From Whalleya microplaca (lineage: Eukaryota; Ascomycota; Sordariomycetes; Xylariales; Xylariaceae), in assembly GCA_022497155.1 (NCBI GenBank), contig MU385716.1, positions 620,001 through 684,000 of the forward strand: a stretch of DNA of 64,000 nucleotides. Reading direction: 5' to 3'. Position numbers and translations under genes: made by a program. Under the pieces are notes generated by a model, which was not told the origin of the DNA, searched no databases, and saw only the letters and a program-made list of their open reading frames with translations. Positions 61,885 through 64,000 of the stretch are shown here, piece by piece (positions within the stretch are counted from its first letter, which is position 1; each line of letters opens with the position of its first letter).

Positions 61885-63507
61885 ATGGATCGAGACGCCA
61901 TTATTTCTGCCTCGCAGAAACATGACATAGTTCCTGGACGGATCTATAAGTATGGCACCGCCGGATTCCGCATGAATGCCGATCTTCTCGATGGCGTTAC
62001 CTTCCGTGTCGGGCTCCTCTCAGCTCTCCGGAGCCGCAAGCTCAACGGTCAAACGATCGGCGTGATGATCACCGCTAGCCACAATCCTGCTGTCGACAAC
62101 GGTGTGAAGATTGTCGATCCCATGGGGGATATGCTCGAGCAGGAGTGGGAGGTCTATGCCACAAATCTCGTCAATGCCCCGAGTCACCAAGAGCTCGCCG
62201 ACTATTTCGAGAAGCTGGCCGAGTCGCTCAAGATCGACCACAAGTCGCCCGGCAAGGTCATTGTTGGCAGGGACACTCGTCCCTCCGGCAAAACCCTCGT
62301 CACCGCCCTGTCCGATGCTCTAGCTGCTACCAACACTGCATTCGTTGACTACAAGATCCTGACGACCCCCCAGCTCCACTACCTAACTCGCTGCATCAAC
62401 ACCGCTGGCACCCCTGGATCTTACGGGGAGGTCAGTGAGACGGGATACTACAAGAAGCTCACTGAAGCCTTTGAGCGTGCTCTGCGAGGACGGAAAGTCT
62501 CCGGCGTCTTGTCCGTCGACTGTGCCAATGGCGTTGGTGGTCCAAAACTTTCTGAGCTCCTCAAGTATCATGATCCCAAGAAGACCGGGCTCGAAGTCAA
62601 GGTCTGCAACGACGATGTCTTGCGCCCGGAAGTGTTGAACCTGGATTGTGGTGCCGACTTCGTCAAAACTAGACAACGACACCCGCCCAACCCGAAACCC
62701 GCCCCCGGCGAGCGATGGTGCTCGCTGGATGGGGACGCTGACCGCCTGATCTACTACTGGGTCGACCCGGAGTCAGGTTTCTTCATGCTGGACGGTGACC
62801 GCATTGCAACGCTTGCTGCTTCGTTCATTGCAGACCTTTTCCGCACCGCTGGACTGGACGGGCAACTTCGCATTGGCATTATCCAAACAGCCTATGCAAA
62901 TGGTGCCAGCACTAAGTACGTTGAGCAGCATCTGCAGCTTCCTGTTGTGTGTACGCCTACCGGTGTCAAGCACCTTCATCACGCCGCTTGTTCGTACGAC
63001 ATCGGTGTATACTTCGAGGCCAACGGCCACGGCACGGTACTATTCTCACCGGACGCCATTCAGGCATTCAAGAACAAGGAACCCCAGTCTCCAGCTCAAA
63101 AAGATGCGCTTGAGGTCCTCGGCGCACTTGGAGACCTCATCAACCAGACCGTTGGCGATGCTATATCGGACATGCTTATGGTTGAAGTTATACTGGCCCA
63201 CAAGGGATGGTCGTTGAGGGATTGGGCTATGACATACCAGGATCTTCCCAACCGCCTCGTCCGTGTCGAAGTAGGCAACAAGGACCTGTTCCAGACGACC
63301 GATGCCGAACGGAAACTGAGCCACCCAGAACACTGCCAAGACGAGATTGACCAATGCGTAAAGAAATACACGAACGCACGCTCGTTCGCTAGAGCGAGCG
63401 GAACCGAGAACGCATGCAGGGTGTACGCAGAGGCAGCCACGAGATCCGAAGCGGATGAACTCGCGAACAAGGTGGCGGCCATTGTGAAGAAGTACGGGGG
63501 TCATTAG
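61885..63507 (+). CDS. AGM1: Phosphoacetylglucosamine mutase (AGM1/Pcm1)
   Basis: Single coding exon, 540 aa from MDRDAIISASQKHDIV; the ATG lies in CACACAATGG, a good fungal context. Motifs: active-site phosphoserine loop TASHNP (63-68, S65), metal-binding DGDADR, the sugar-binding FEANGHGT and the phosphate-binding RASGTE near the C-terminus. The enzyme interconverts GlcNAc-6-phosphate and GlcNAc-1-phosphate, the step before UDP-GlcNAc, and so supplies chitin, N-glycans and GPI anchors. A 5'-UTR intron is likely (61720-61790). The protein is complete and ends KYGGH. Confidence 0.96.
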   Translation: MDRDAIISASQKHDIVPGRIYKYGTAGFRMNADLLDGVTFRVGLLSALRSRKLNGQTIGVMITASHNPAVDNGVKIVDPMGDMLEQEWEVYATNLVNAPSHQELADYFEKLAESLKIDHKSPGKVIVGRDTRPSGKTLVTALSDALAATNTAFVDYKILTTPQLHYLTRCINTAGTPGSYGEVSETGYYKKLTEAFERALRGRKVSGVLSVDCANGVGGPKLSELLKYHDPKKTGLEVKVCNDDVLRPEVLNLDCGADFVKTRQRHPPNPKPAPGERWCSLDGDADRLIYYWVDPESGFFMLDGDRIATLAASFIADLFRTAGLDGQLRIGIIQTAYANGASTKYVEQHLQLPVVCTPTGVKHLHHAACSYDIGVYFEANGHGTVLFSPDAIQAFKNKEPQSPAQKDALEVLGALGDLINQTVGDAISDMLMVEVILAHKGWSLRDWAMTYQDLPNRLVRVEVGNKDLFQTTDAERKLSHPEHCQDEIDQCVKKYTNARSFARASGTENACRVYAEAATRSEADELANKVAAIVKKYGGH

Positions 63508-64000
63508 AATGGACCTCTGAGTGAGGGAGGATACATGAAGTGCTAGGGGCATCGACAGCGTTCTTGTTTAAAAACAAAAGTTGGAAACAACGGGAGAAGA
63601 TGATTTGGCCTTTGAAATGAAGTTTTTTACGTATTATGACCTGAGTAGAGAAGAAGAAAAAAACAACAACAATGACTTTGAAGTTCGGGGTATTAGATGC
63701 TCGATACGAATTAATGTTTGATGATACTTCACAACTAGTTGCTGCACATAGAGAAATGGTAACATAAAGGCTCTAAGGGTAGATCTCATTGTTATCGAAT
63801 ATATTGGTCAACTACTAGATTTGAGAGCGGTATAGCGAACCATACTCATTATATATCCTATCGACGATGAGCCTACCTTTCATACATGGTAAGCTACTGT
63901 ATTTTTCGAACTATCTCATCTTGAATTGTCTAGATACTACCTCCTAGATTGCAATCCACCCCTATCTACCTTCTGGTGATACAGGCGCTGGGCACGGCAC
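63508..64000. other. 3' flank, no gene seen
   Basis: AT-rich sequence to the right window edge with no supported feature. Confidence 0.55.

Overview
The window is a stretch of nuclear DNA from a filamentous ascomycete (Pezizomycotina, probably Sordariomycetes; I cannot name the genus). Evidence: many short (about 50-100 nt) GT...AG introns with fungal branch-like CTAAC/CTAAT motifs, a tRNA-Ile with a 28-nt intron, and fungal families (Arp9, RCR-type Congo red resistance protein, fibroin-3-like Cys-rich membrane protein, fungal tyrosinase, MepA-type ammonium transporter). I rebuilt exon-intron structures by hand for 21 multi-exon genes by matching splice signals to reading frame and family conservation; every rebuilt CDS is a whole number of codons.

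Layout. 1-1112 (+): 3' part of the chromatin-remodelling actin-related protein Arp9. 2443-2544 (+): tRNA-Ile(AAU). 3309-4600 (-): SWIM/RING-like zinc-finger protein. 5423-6606 (-): quinone oxidoreductase. 7021-8799 (-) and 9358-10784 (+): CCT4 chaperonin subunit and Rpt1 proteasome ATPase, a divergent proteostasis pair. 11198-11445: faulty assembly gap. 11713-12773 (-): conserved Cys-rich protein. 14884-15518 (+): SF3B6. 17009-18313 (+): STIMATE-like membrane protein. 19894-21084 (+): disordered Pro/Gln/Tyr-rich protein. 22553-24320 (-): Cys-rich membrane protein. 27258-27808 (-): RCR-like protein. 31226-32076 (-): Arl8 GTPase. 34842-38619 (+): RNA polymerase I second-largest subunit. 39656-41764 (+): secreted-type tyrosinase. 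41765-46505: 4.7 kb gene-free tract ending in a second assembly gap. 46506-48302 (+): ammonium transporter. 49057-51587 (+): family X DNA polymerase. 52179-54587 (+): PhoD-like secreted phosphatase. 55401-56842 (+): PRMT1-type methyltransferase. 57966-58751 (+): riboflavin synthase. 59463-61211 (-): Mus81. 61885-63507 (+): phosphoacetylglucosamine mutase.

The genes are mostly core housekeeping (transcription, splicing, protein folding and degradation, DNA repair, cell-wall precursor synthesis) plus a few nutrient or secreted functions (ammonium uptake, phosphatase, tyrosinase). They do not form a biosynthetic cluster or a defence-like island, and I see no CRISPR array, intact transposon or virus. 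The more interesting items are structural: an error-laden duplicated contig end around the first gap, a strongly over-represented TACATGTA palindrome with four copies about 100 bp apart, a start codon isolated in its own exon (Rpt1), micro-exons in several genes, and several conserved low-complexity or Cys-rich proteins of unknown function. I found no convincing undescribed multi-gene system.
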